From contig CM062377.1 in NCBI GenBank assembly GCA_031216125.1, positions 45,882,773 through 45,946,772 on the forward strand: DNA of 64,000 nucleotides. The letters run 5' to 3'. This document shows positions 1-11,797 of this stretch, piece by piece. The number at the start of each line of letters is the position of its first letter. Position 1 is the stretch's first letter. Position numbers and translations under genes: made by a program. This DNA is from Dalbergia cochinchinensis. Taxonomy: Eukaryota; Streptophyta; Magnoliopsida; Fabales; Fabaceae. The notes under the pieces were generated by a model, which did not search any database, had not been told where the DNA came from, and saw only the letters and a program-made list of their open reading frames with translations.

Positions 1-1093
1 CATTAAATACGAGTCAGGGTTGAAGGCGGAACTTGATGTGGCAGTTGCACATTTGGAGATTAGGGATTTCTCTACCCTAGTTAACAAATGTCGGATTATT
101 GAAGAAGGTCAGAGAAAACTAAACACCCCAAAGTCAGATAATATTACCAAAAAGTTGACACCTCAAGGTCAGCAGTTCAAGAGGCAGAATCGACTTCCAT
201 TTCCCCCTCAATCAAGACCACAAGGGACACAAAGAAATTTTCAACAAGGAAGGCCAAACAACAACAACCGCTATAATAACAACCGCTACAACAATAACCC
301 CAGTAACAATCGCAACAACAACAATAACAACAATAAAGGGAAAGCACCACAAAGAGGTCCAGCAGTACCTCCATGGCCTGCGCCATCCATGGAATGTCCC
401 AAGTATGGCAAGAATCATGGGAGCATGCCATGTCGAGCCAGAACAACCGTGTGCTATCGGTGTGGAAAACCAGGTCATTACTCCCGAGAATGCACGGAAA
501 GGAACCCGCCAACCCCCAATCCCAAGCCGCAATACCAGGGAAGGGTATTTACTGTTAATGCTGAAGAAACAATGAAGTCACGAAATCTCATGGAAGGTAA
601 GGGTAATATGCATGGTAAAGACTTAATTGTACTATATGATTTTGGCGCTTCTCATTCTTTTATCTCCCATTCATGTGTTAAAAGCCTTAATTTACCTATG
701 ACTAAGCTTCCTTTTGACCTTATTGTTTCTACCCCGACTGGAAAACCCGTTAGGACTTGTAAATGTTGTTTAGATTGTAGTTTTATTATAGATAATAGAT
801 CCTTTGTTTTAGATCTTATTTGCTTACCCATGCAAGGTTTAGATGTGATTCTTGGCATGGATTGGCTTGAGGCCAACCGTGTACTGATAAACTGTTATGA
901 GAAAACCATCACTTTTCTTCCTGTTCCTATTGAACCTAAGAAACCCATAAGTCTTTACATAACTGCTGTGGAAATGGACTGTGGTAAGGGTGAGAGTAAA
1001 GGTTACATTTTCTTAGCCGCTAGTGATGTAGACTTTGAGCAAAGTATCGATGAGATACCAATAGTAAGAAATTATCTGAAGTATTTCGGATGA
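1..1093 (+). pseudogene. Element 1 gag (3' part) and aspartic protease, degenerate
   Basis: Reading starts at base 2 and aligns with the middle of the gag capsid domain of element 2 (shared KYESGL). Residues follow in this order: capsid end, an asparagine-rich linker (about 258-345, a run of AAC/AAT codons), a CCHC zinc knuckle CYRCGKPGHYSREC at 449-492 that would bind RNA, then the aspartic protease. The protease active site is DFGASHSF; the usual second residue is Ser (element 2 has DSGATHSF), so a Ser-to-Phe change at 641-643 probably disables it. The conserved ILGMDWL protease segment is at about 848-868. The frame breaks near 1075-1090, where the linker into reverse transcriptase is deleted and shifted. 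In a working element this gene makes the particle core and its maturation protease. Confidence 0.88.
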
Positions 1094-2565
1094 GATACGA
1101 GTTTCCCAAGAGAGAGATAGAGTTTTCCATAGAATTGCTTCCGGGTGCGGGACCTATATCCATAGCCTCATACAGGATGTCCCCATTAGAATTGACCGAG
1201 TTAAAAACTCAATTGGAAGATTTATTGGAGAAAAAGTTTATTAGGCCTAGTGCATCACCTTGGGGAGCCCCTGTGTTGTTTGTAAAGAAAAAGGATGGGA
1301 GTATGAGGATGTGTGTAGATTATAGGCAGTTGAATAAAGTAACGGTGAAAAACAAGTATCCTCTGCCTAGGATCGATGATTTGATGGACCAACTGAAAGG
1401 TGCGGTAGTGTTTTCTAAGATAGATTTGAGGTCAGGCTACCATCAAATTAGAGTGAGAGATGAAGACATACCTAAAACGGCCTTTTGCACTCGATACGGC
1501 CATTTTGAGTTTGCAATAATGTCCTTTGGGTTAACCAATGCTCCAGCTATTTTTATGGATTACATGAATAGGATCTTTCGACCCTATTTAGATCAGTTTG
1601 TAATTGTCTTTATAGATGACATTCTCATATATTCTAAGACCCATGAAGAGCATGAATGCCACGACCATAATCTTGGAGATCTTGAAGGAAAAGAAACTAT
1701 ATGCCAAGATTTCCAAGTGTGAGTTTTGGTTGGATAAGGTGCAATTTTTAGGGCATATAGTATCTAAGAAAGGAATTGTTGTAGATCCTAGTAAGGTAGA
1801 AGCGGTAGTAGCGGGAAAGACCAACCACGATGGCAAGTAAGGAGCTTTTTGGGTTTAGCCGGTTATTACCGTCGATTTATCAAGGGATTTTCCCAGATTT
1901 CCCTACCTTTGACCAAGCTGACTAGGAAGAACACCCCTTTTTCATGGACCCCGGAGTGTGAAAAGAGCTTTCAAGAGTTAAAACACAAGCTAACCTCGAC
2001 CCCTGTTTTAGTGTTACCCGACCCCAATGTGCCTTTCGAGGTGTATTGTGATGCTTCAAAAAAGGGTTTAGGTTGTGTATTGATGCAAGATAGGCAAGTA
2101 GTGGCCTATGCATCAAGACAACTCAAGCCACATGAGGCAAACTACCCTACCCATGACCTTGAGTTAGCTGCTGTGGTGTTTGCTCTAAAGATTTGGAGAC
2201 ACCATTTATATGGAGTTAAGTTTGAGGTGTTTTCCGATCACAAGAGTTTGAAATATCTCTTTGATCAAAAAGAGCTAAACATGAGGCAAAGGCAATGGAT
2301 GGAGTTCTTGAAAGATTATGATTTTGGATTGAACTACCATCCTGGTAAAGCTAATGTAGTAGCTGATGCTTTGAGTAGGAAGTCCTTACAAGTATCCCGT
2401 TTGATGGTGAAGGAGGTTGAATTGATTGAGCAATTTAGGGACTTAAACCTAGGAATGACTTTGACCACTAAAGGCATCAGAGCTTGTCATCTTAGAGAGA
2501 CAAGTGAGTTCAAAGAAAGGATTGTCAAGCTCAAGGGGACGATGCTGAGTTTCAAGAGACTTTAG
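1090..2565 (+). pseudogene. Element 1 reverse transcriptase and RNase H, frameshifted
   Basis: This stretch encodes the Ty3/gypsy reverse transcriptase followed by RNase H. The RT shows LCVDYRQLN-type, SKIDLRSGYHQIR and MSFGLTNAP motifs, and the catalytic FIDD box is at 1609-1620. The frame shifts near 1650 (the protein continues in another frame as ILEILKEKKLYAKISKCEFW) and again near 1810-1850, just before GLAGYYRRFI. RNase H follows with the catalytic YCDAS, HDLELAA, SDHKSL and ADALSRK motifs all present (about 2044-2380). The frame is lost again near 2445-2565. These breaks show an old, inactive copy. The product would copy element RNA into DNA in virus-like particles. Confidence 0.9.
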
Positions 2566-2675
2566 GGGCAGTGAAGGCAGGAAAGTTGATAGGTTTTACC
2601 CAAGGAATGGACGATTTGTGGAGGTTTAAAGGTTGAATATGTGTACCTGCTAGTGGTGGCCTCCGAAAAGATATT

Positions 2676-3598
2676 TTGGAGGAAGCCCATAAGAGCCATT
2701 TTACCCTTCATCCTGGTGCCACCAAGATGTATCAAGATTTGAAGAAGATGTTCTGGTGGCCTGGAATAAAGAAAGATGTGTGCACATGGGTGAGTAAGTG
2801 CTTGGTGTGTCAAAAGGTGAAGATTGAACACCAAAAACCCTCTGGAATGCTGCAACCTCTGGCGATCCCTGAGTGGAAGTGGGATAGTATCTCCATGGAT
2901 TTTATGACTGGATTACTGAGGACCCAAATGAATCATGATACCATATGGGTAATCGTGGATCGATTGACGAAGTCAGCCCACTTTTTACTTATTAAGGTGA
3001 CTTATCCTTGGATAGGTTAGCACAATTATATATTCAGGAGATAGTAAGGTTACATGAGGTGCCGTCGACGATAATCTCGGACCGAGATCCGCAGTTTACG
3101 TCACGATTTTGGGGAGCCTTTCAAAAGGCGTTTGGTTCAAAGCTGTGTCTAAGCACGACCTATCACCCCCAAACAGATGGTCAATCTGAAAGAACTATCG
3201 AAACCTTGGAGGATATGTTAAGGGCATGTGTTTTAGATCAAAGGGGAAGTTGGGATAAGTACCTGCCACTGATTGAATTTGCATATAACAACAGTTATCA
3301 TGCAAGTATCGGTATGGCACCGTATGAGGCCCTCTATGGACGGAAATGTCAATCTCCCTTATGTTGGTATGAACCCAGAGAGCAAAGTTTACTCGGACAT
3401 GATATTGTGAGGGAAACAACGGAACAAATCAAGAAGATTAGGGATAAGATTCTTACTGCACAAAGTCGACAGAAAAACTATGCGGACAAGCGGCGAAAAC
3501 CGCTAGATTTTCAAGAAGGGGACCACGTGTTCCTAAGGATCACCCCCACCACAGGCATAGGCCGAGCAATAAAAGTAAAGAAATTGAGCCCCAGATTT
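2676..3598 (+). pseudogene. Element 1 integrase, interrupted by element 2
   Basis: The integrase begins with its HHCC zinc-binding domain (His at EEAHKSHF and LHPG, Cys at KCLVCQK). The core has the first catalytic Asp in the SMDF segment (about 2890-2905), the second in ISDRDPQF (about 3080-3100) and the Glu in DGQSERT (about 3175-3195). A frame change lies near 3005-3020, between VTYPW and LAQLYIQE. The conserved GRKCQSPLCWYEP and GDHVFLRITP segments follow. At 3598 the frame stops because element 2 is inserted; the reading frame PRF resumes as LGPF after 15303 once one copy of GATTT is removed. Integrase would insert the element's DNA into host chromatin. Confidence 0.9.
3594..3598. repeat. 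Target-site duplication GATTT, left of element 2
   Basis: Identical to 15299-15303. Removing one copy together with element 2 restores the integrase codons of element 1 (PRF then LGPF), which proves the boundaries. Confidence 0.95.
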
Positions 3599-4106
3599 TG
3601 TAACACCCTAATAGACCCGGACTCTATTAGCTGTTACCTATATTCTTTAATCAATTTTATTTTTAAATTAATGATAAGAAGATAGGGGTAATTTTTTTTT
3701 TATACAAATCTACTTTTAAAAATTAAGCCTGAAATGTGAATGATATGTGCGCCATAGTTCCGATTTAATATAATTTCTAACATTGAAGTTTACTGAGCAG
3801 TAATATCATTGTTACCAACATGAGTTTACATAGTAGCACCTACACGAGTAAATACACTACTGGCTTTTGATACATCTCATAAAATAGTACATAGAAGAAA
3901 ATACAGCATACGAATAGCAATAGTGGAAAAGTAAAAATCTCTAGCATAGATTACTACAGAGGTGGTGGTAGTGGTTCTTAACCTATCAGATGTCTAATCT
4001 GAGGCTAGGCTAGTAGTGGTCTTTCTCCCTAGCTCCCCAGACTCCGTGCATCTTTACTCGAGAAGCGAGACTTCCCCCTCCTCGAATAGTTGGGATCCAT
4101 CAGTAT

Positions 4107-5931
4107 CTGGTGGTGACAACGGAAACATACATAGGAGTGAGAAATGCTGGATTTCTCAGTAGGAATTTCCACTTGGTATCGATCGTGTCATCATTGTCAC
4201 TCCAGCTACCTCGGGTTTGTTTACAAAGTGATGGATAGGTAAAGGTTCATTTATCAAGATTTTCACAAACGTGATTAGCCGAGATAGAGTTACTTTTAAA
4301 CTATTCTTATTAGCAGAGTCATACATATCTAACTTAACTCATCAATTACAAGTCAACACATCACTTAATGATTTCATGTATCCTTTTTGTAATCATACAA
4401 GCATTTCTACTAGTAGTATTCATGCATGACACTTTATCCTCTTTTATTGACATGTCTCATAATTACTCACGGGATGAATACATCAATGCCTTAGACCACC
4501 CTAAAAGGGTAATGAGCTCATACCGTGGCCGTCGCCATAACCTTTTAGTTTTCTTTCCGTTCTTTGTGATCCCAACGGTTTAGGGGTTAAGCCGTGAGTT
4601 TAGCTCAAGTCCACTTTTCCAGACTATCATTACTACTTTTTCAGGCTTTACTTTTATTCTCATTGAGTGAAAAATAATCATGCAATCATAAATAAATCAT
4701 GGTACAATCAATCATCCATTCTTATCATTTCATAACTCATCAATATATATTCATAATACTATATATCAGCTTGGATATCATAGAAACATTTCATACACAA
4801 TCTTATATCAAATAGTAGACATTTCATACTAAGTCTCATGGTAAAAATAGTATTCATGTTAAGCAGGTATTTAGCGGATAGACTTATATAAGATCTTATA
4901 TAGATTCACTTAGTCTTCTTTGTACACTTAATTTTTAATAATACATTAATGCACTTTAAAATATTATTAAATATTCTTTATATATTTTAAAGCTCCCCTA
5001 TGACTTTTATATATATATATATATTTCCTCTTGAAGATTATTACTACTTAAATATTTAAGTTTTCTTGCAAGACTTGAATCTTCTATTTCAATTTCTAAC
5101 ATCTTTTAGGAGAAAAATTTGTAGCTCTCTATATACTTGTTATCTCAGCCTAGAAAAGGTAGTTTTAGATTCCTAATTCATTAAGTTTTAGTGTAATTCA
5201 ACTGTAATCCGTGCACAGGAGGGTTCCCAGGAAAGAGAGGTGGGTCACAATGGACACGCTTAAATACCAAGTCTTTCCTTAGCCAGAACCGTTCCAAACT
5301 ACACTCTCACAAAGACAAAGTTGTCCTTAAAATTTATTTCTCATTCTATATTTATGTGGTGCAAAGCATTATGTATAACATACATATATGTGTTTCTCTA
5401 TGTGTTAGCTTTCCTAAGGAGTTGAAATCAGTCCATTTGGATTTTTATATAGTGAGTTACACTTATTTTTCTACTACAAGGTCATATGTAGAGTTTCAAT
5501 TTTTGGCTTAGCTTTGAAAATTTATATCTTGAGCTAGAGAACTCCGTTTTAGGTGATTCTTTTTGGAGAGTCTTCTATAATGAGTCTAGTTTATGATAAA
5601 AATGTTTTTATTTCGGGATACTTCATATTTTATGATCATTATATTCCAAAGTGCCTGCTGCCAGAATCAACCAGAAATTCCAGCACCTACCATTTTTATG
5701 TCTTTAGTAATTTTTATTAAAAAAATCAAGTTTCACATACTATCTTTCTATGTTATATTTGAGTATGATAACATCATAGAAGTGCTAAGAACATAATAGA
5801 ATATATTGTGCTATCTAAAAATATATTTTACAAACAATCATTTAAAACTTTTGACAATAACTCAAGGTTGAGGCATTCTATCCATGGTTAGAAGCCAATA
5901 ATGATTGAACAAATAAAGAAGAAACTCCTAC
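4107..5931 (-). other. Predicted LTR leader intron, LTR A (3' copy)
   Basis: The donor reads AAGAG|GTAGGAG at 5931 on the minus strand and the acceptor CACCACCAG at 4107, preceded by a pyrimidine-rich stretch. The same pair is at 14128 and 12307 in the 5' LTR. In the solo A LTR the donor is at 39421, but the acceptor AG has been lost (CACCACGG). Inferred by comparison with the other LTR families. Confidence 0.45.
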
Positions 5932-6340
5932 CTCTTATGTAGGGTCTAAAAAAGAGTCCTTCTCTTCTTTCTTGAGTTTATGCAAGAGTCCTTGGAGTGG
6001 ATGACCCTCCTTGAATCTTAACTCTAGAACTTGAGTGCTTAAGAAAATATTTCTCACCAGAGTTAAAGATTGTAACTCTTATGAGAGCTAGTGAAGGTTT
6101 GAGTTTAGAATTTAAGTGTTTAAATAAGGTTTAGAGGATTAAGAGAAATCTTTGAAGAGGAGAACATAAGAAGAATGGTAGAAAAAAAAAAGAAAGAAGG
6201 AGCACTTAGGGAGTTTCTAAGGCTTGGAAACTAGTAAAAGTGTATGTATTTTACAAGAGCTAGAGAATGTATCTCTTGCAAAGCATGGTAAGGCCTCTTT
6301 GTGTTTTGGAAATGTAAGGAATGGAAAAGAGTTTGAAGAG

Positions 6341-6348
6341 TATTTATA
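6341..6348 (-). promoter_or_regulatory. TATA box, LTR A (3' copy)
   Basis: TATAAATA on the minus strand within CCACTATAAATACTC; the same context occurs in both other A LTRs. Confidence 0.75.
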
Positions 6349-7099
6349 GTGGAAGGATCAAGACAAGAGACATTTAGAGAATTAATTCTTGTAGCATGAT
6401 TTATGGAAACATGTTGGAAAAACTTTGGATGAAAACACTCCATGTTTTATGCAAACATGTTGGCTTAATTTTGGGATGAAAATGCTCCATGTTTTATGCA
6501 AAAATGTTGTTAGTGGAAAATTTCTAACCTTTAATGTATGTATGCATCATAGATTTACATCATGTGATCTTATGCTTTAATAAGTGTTTTTAATTTTTAG
6601 CATGAGATTATCTATGTGCATGTATGTGATTAAGAATGGGTATGATGTATGTGGTTGAATTATTGTATTGTCATCTTAATTCAATGGCTTAGATTCATTC
6701 TTGCCTAAAGGCAAATCTAGGGATTTGTGCAATGGCATTGTTGTAATTGGCATTGTAGTAATTTCTTTAACTAAGACAAGGATACTTTTGTAATTATACA
6801 ATGACAATGGTATTCTTGTAATTCTATTTTCAGAGTAAGGGTATCTTTGTCATTTACTAATAAAGCAAGGGTAGTTTGGTAATTTCCTTTACATAGCAAG
6901 GGTATTTTCGTTATTTCTATTAAATGATGGCATTTTTGTAATTCTTTGCATTTTTCTCTAGAAATACTTAAATATTCTAATAATATTTGTTATGTTTCAT
7001 AATACTGGTCCAGGTTCTCTTGGTTTTTGCCCTATTTTATCTAATTGCTAATTAGCATTAATCGATATTTATCTTATTTATGAATTTAGGGATGTTACA

Positions 7100-7114
7100 T
7101 TTCTCCCCTTCTTA
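7100..7114 (-). other. Polypurine tract of element 2
   Basis: The minus strand reads AAGAAGGGGAGAAA directly before the 3' LTR edge at 7099. This is the expected primer site for plus-strand DNA synthesis. Confidence 0.88.
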
Positions 7115-7130
7115 TTAAAAAATTTTGTCC

Positions 7131-10100
7131 TCAAAATTTGATACCTGTGAATAGGTTCGGAAATTCTTTTCGCATGTCTTCCTCGAGCTCCCACGTGTGT
7201 TCTTCCATTCCATCTTTTCCCCAGGCCACTCGGACCAGAGATACGGATTTGCTTCTTAGCTGCTTGGTGCCATGATCCACGATCCTCATTGGCGGTAATT
7301 CAAAAGTTAGGTCATCTCTTAATTGTATAGCTTCTGGCTCAAACACATGACTAGGGTCTGCCTGATACTTTCTTAATTGGGACACATGAAAAACATTGTG
7401 TAGGTTGGACAGATTTGGAGGTAATGCTATTTGGTAGGCAGAGGGACCTATCTTTTTGAGTATTTGAAAGGGTCCTAAGAACCTAGGGCTTAGCTTTTTG
7501 ACCTTTATTGCATGGCCTATACCTGTAGTAGGAGTAATTCGCAAGAATATGTGCTCTCCTTCTTAAAATTCGAGAGGCTTCCTTCTTCTGTCAGCATAGC
7601 TCTTCTGCCTGCTTTGAGTAGTGAGGATTCTTTCCCTAATTCTCCTTATTTGTTTGGTTGTCTCCTCTACCAAATCTGGGCCCAAAATGCTTTGCTCGCC
7701 CGGATCATACCAACAAAGTGGCGATTGACACTTCCTGCCATACAAGGCCTCATAGGGTGCCATCCCAATGCTAGTGTTGTAACTGTTATTATATGCAAAC
7801 TCAATCAATGGAAGCTGTTTGTCCCAACTTTTTGGTTAGTCTAAGACACACGCTCTTAGCATATCCTCAAGGGTTTGAATTGTTCTTTCCGATTGTCCAT
7901 CGATTTGAGGGTGATAGGCAGTGCTTAAACACAATCTTGAGCCAAATGCTTTTTGCAAGGCTCCCCAAAATCTCGAGGTGAACCTTGGATCCCTATCTGA
8001 GACAATAGTCTTGGGTACTCCATGGAGCCTTACTATCTCTTGGATGTATAGCTGAGCTAACTTTTCCAAGGGGTAGTTTGCTCGGATGGGTAAAAAGTGA
8101 GCAGATTTGGTCAATCTATCCACAATTACCCATATGGAGTCATGTCCGGTAAGTGTTCTTGGCAATCCCATCACGAAATCCATGGGTATTCCTTCCCACT
8201 TCCATTCGGGGATTTCGAGAGGTTGCAGTACTCCAGAGGGTTTTTGATGTTCTATCTTCACTTTCTGGCATACCAAACATTTTCCCACTATATTTGCTAC
8301 ATCTGCTTTCATCTTTGGCCACCAGAACATTCTTTTAAGGTCATGGTACATCTTGGTTATACCGGGGTGTATACTAAATTGACTCTTATGGGCTTCTTCC
8401 AAAATCTTGGTTCTCAATCCTTCCTTTGCTGGTACACAGATTCTCCCTTGGTACCTCCACAGTCCTTCTCTATTTTGAACAAACTCTTTCACCCTTCCCG
8501 TCTCTACAAGGCTTAAGGTTCTAAGGAAATCCTCGTCTTCTTTTTGAGCTTGGATTATTTGATCCTTAAAACTACTAGTTATGCTTAGTTGACTTAACCG
8601 AATTTGTCCAAAAGTTTCCCTATGTCCTAAGTTGAGGTTCCTAAAATTTTCTATCAGCTCGCCTTCCTTCACCATGAGCCACGCGGCATGCAAAGACTTA
8701 CGACTTAAAGCATCTGCTACCACATTTGCTTTTCCTGGGTGGTAGTTCAACCCAAAGTCATAGTCATTGAGAAATTCCATCCAACGCCTTTGTCTCATAT
8801 TGAGTTCCTTTTGGTTGAAGAGGTATCTCAAACTTTTGTGGTCGGAAAAGACTTTAAATCTTACACCATAAAGATGATGTCTCCAGATTTTTAAGGCAAA
8901 GACAATAGCCGCTAGTTTTAAGTCATGGGTTGGATAATTAACTTCATGAGGTTTGAGCTGTCTAGAGGCATAGGCTACTACATTCCTGTTTTGCATTAAA
9001 ACACATCCTAGCCCTTTTCTTGAGGCATCACAATACACCTCAAATTTTTCCTTTGGGTCGGGTAGGATTAGGACAGGGGTAGTGGTCAACTTCTTTTTTA
9101 GTTCTTGGAAACTTTCTTCACATTCTAGGCTCCATATAAAAGCTGAATTCTTCCTTGTTAGCTTAGTGAGGGGTAAAGCAATTTGGGAAAAGCCTCTAAT
9201 GAACCTTCGGTAGTACCCGGCCAACCCTAGAAAACTCCTAATCTCTGTCACAGTTGTAGGGGTTTCCCATTGTTGCACCGCTTCTATCTTGTTTGGGTCT
9301 ACTGCTATTCCCCCATGTGAAACCACATGACCCAAGAACTTAACTTCCTTCATCCAAAATTCACACTTTGACAACTTTGCATAAAGTTTCTTATTCCTCA
9401 ACACCTCCAACACCACTCGTAAGTGTTCTTCATGCTCCTCTTCTGTTCTAGAGTAGACTAGAATGTCATCGATGAACACTATTACAAACTTGTCCAAGTA
9501 TGGTCTAAAAATCCTATTCATATAGTCCATAAACACTGCCGGTGCATTGGTTAACCCAAATGACATCACATTAAACTCATAATGTCCATATCTAGTCCTA
9601 AAGGCCGTCTTTGGTACATCTTCCTCCTTTACTCGAATCTGGTGGTATCCTGATCGTAGGTCTATTTTAGAAAAAATCTGGGCTCCTCTCAATTGATCCA
9701 TGAGGTCATCTATTCTAGGCAAAGGGTACCTATTCTTAATGTTTACCTTGTTGAGTTGCTTATAATCCACACATAATCGCATGCTCCCATCCTTCTTTTT
9801 CACGAACAGCACTGGAGCTCCCCATGGCAAAGCACTGGGCCTAATAAATTTCTTCTCTAGTAATTCCTCTAATTGTTTCTTTAATTCTGTCAACTCAGCA
9901 AGTGACATCCTATAAGGAGCTATAGATATGGGTCCTGTTCCTGGCACCAAATCTATAGAAAACTCAATCTCCCTTTGTGGGAGAAATTCGGGTATGTCAT
10001 CAGGGAATACATCTGGAAATTCCTTTACCACGGAAATCTCATTTAGGTCTTGTTTCACTTCTTCCTCACTTGTCATTAGAAAAACATACCCTCGCTTATT

Positions 10101-11654
10101 ATTCCTACTATCCCCCATGATTATGGAGTTCAGGTATAGCCGTAGCTTTCTATTGGGTGTAGAAGGCTTGGGTTTAGGAAGAAACACTATTGTCTTATTT
10201 GGACAATGTAATAGCACGTGGTTAGCAGAAAGCCAATCCATGCCCAAAATTACATCAAAGCCAGACAGGGGCAGACATATTAAATCATGATGAAAAATCC
10301 TATCAGCTACTTCAAATTCACAGTTTAGACATGCTTGATCAATCCTAACAGCATCTATAGTAGGTATAGAAACAACTAAAATAATGTTCAAGTGGGATAT
10401 ATGAAGTTTCAACTTATGTGCACAGTCATATGAAATGAATGAATGCGTTGCGCCAGAGTCAAACAATACAATTAAGGATTTTCCATTAATTATACACTTA
10501 CCTTGAATGAGATCATCGGATTCTGAGGCCATCTCAGCAGTGATAGCAAACATACGTCCCTGTGCCCTTGGCTTAGGTGTAGAAGGCTGGTTGATCTTTA
10601 GGCAATCCCTAGAATAGTGCCCTGATTGTCCACACCGATAACAGACATTCTTACTAAATCTACATTCTCCTCCATGTTGCTTTCCACAAGTGGCACAAGG
10701 TGGTCTAACAGCAGGTTCGGGAATGCCGACTATCCTAGGTCGATTGACAGCTTGCGTCCTAGGTCGGTTAATCATAGGCTGTTGAGGTCGTTTCCCTTTG
10801 AATCCACTTCCTTGGTACGGTTTCTTATGAGGGGGTGGGAACGCTTGGTAGCCTTGTGGAGCAGACCTCTTATTATTCTCTTCAACTCGATGGGTGATCA
10901 ACTGGCGATTGCAATTTTCAGCCACTTGGCTTTTGCTGACTAGAGATGCATAGTCAGTAACTTCCAACGGGGCTACAGATGCTAGAATGTCTGGCCTCAA
11001 ACCACTCTCATACTTCATACACTTCCAAACCTCATTGGGATCCCTTTGATAGCTAGTTGAATGTTTTATTAATTCTTCGAACTTGGCTATGTATTCAGCC
11101 ACACTTCGGTTTCCCTGTGTTAGCAGTAGAAATTCTACTTCCTTTGCCTTCTTTACTGGGTCTGGAAAATACTTCTTATAGAATGTAGCACAGAAAACCT
11201 CCCACGTAACCTGCGTTTCAGTATTTTCAAGCAAACCCTTGGCACCTTTCCACCAAGCGACAGCCTCTCCTTTCAACATGTAAGTGGAGAATGCCACTTT
11301 TTGTTCATCTGAGCATTCTACTACTGAGAAAACTTTCTCCATTTCTTGAATCCATCCATCAGCTATTTCAGGGTTAGTTGTCCCTTTGAATTCTAAGGGT
11401 CCAGCCCTCTTGAATTCTGAGAATTTTCCATGTTCTTGGTTTCCAACCGACTCCTCTGACCTCCTATTCATTTGTTCCATCATCACTGTTGCTTGTGCTT
11501 GCATAGCCCTAGCCATCTCCTGGAGTGCATATGCGAGTTGATCACGATTTCACCTATCACGTGTCCCGTGTGTACGCCTGCTTTCGCCATTAGTTCCTAG
11601 ACACACCAAACAACAGTCATCGAGTTGATCAGGCTCAATACTATAGCTAAGCAT
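7131..11654 (-). pseudogene. Element 2 gag-pol polyprotein, one frame with three in-frame stops
   Basis: A single frame of 1508 codons from a likely ATG at 11654-11652 to TAA at 7131-7133, without frameshift. Internal stops are TGA at 11552-11550, TAA at 7838-7836 and TAA at 7565-7563. Counting from the Met at 11516: capsid domain about 35-205, zinc knuckle CYRCGQSGHYSRDC about 292-305, protease DSGATHSF about 353-360, RT FIDD about 681-684, RNase H YCDAS about 829. The HHCC and D,D,E integrase and a TWELEEDM chromodomain-like tail follow. The RNase H catalytic glutamate (HDLELAA in element 1) is Lys here (HDLKLAA, codon 8918-8916), a further disabling change. The two TAA stops stand where element 1 has CAA. 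The upstream start is my choice because the frame stays open and gag-like through the TGA; a start at 11516 is the alternative. Confidence 0.92.
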
Positions 11655-11780
11655 GGTAGCAACTATGGCAGTATCACAAGACGATCATGCATTTCTAAAT
11701 CCTATATCTTATCATATAGATAAGGTTAATAGCATGATAGAAGCAAAGTCAGTCCATTCCCCAGGCTTAAACAGGATGAA

Positions 11781-11794
11781 CCGCTCTGATACCA
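11781..11794 (-). other. Primer binding site, initiator tRNA-Met type
   Basis: On the minus strand, three bases inside the 5' LTR edge, the sequence reads TGGTATCAGAGCGG. TGGTATCAGAGC is the standard plant complement to the 3' end of initiator tRNA-Met, which primes minus-strand DNA synthesis. Confidence 0.92.
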
Positions 11795-11797
11795 TAA

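Larger units (their letters stand above)
3599..7099 (-). repeat. Element 2 3' LTR (family A)
   Basis: Reads TGTAACACCC at its plus-strand left edge and GATGTTACA at its right edge. The LTR's own direction is minus: TATA box at 6341-6348, predicted splice donor at 5931-5930, predicted acceptor at 4107. It has no counterpart of the LTR-embedded reading frame seen in families E, F, I and D. It includes a short (TA)n run near 5010-5025, an oligo-T run near 3691, and a module shared with LTRs E and G (about 5189-5306). Confidence 0.93.

Noticed and set aside
258..345. Asparagine-codon run as a microsatellite or prion-like domain
   Set aside because: Lies in the gag linker before the zinc knuckle in a dead copy; low-complexity linkers are common there, and element 2 lacks it.
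4368..4583. 71-codon plus-strand frame repeated at 12568-12768 and 40992-40786
   Set aside because: Occurs only in LTR A copies, antisense to LTR transcription, with no change pattern suggesting coding; its repetition just reflects LTR copies.
10626..10943. Plus-strand frames opposite the element 2 gag-pol (also 7512-7844, 8097-8516, 9928-10290)
   Set aside because: Shadows of the minus-strand polyprotein.
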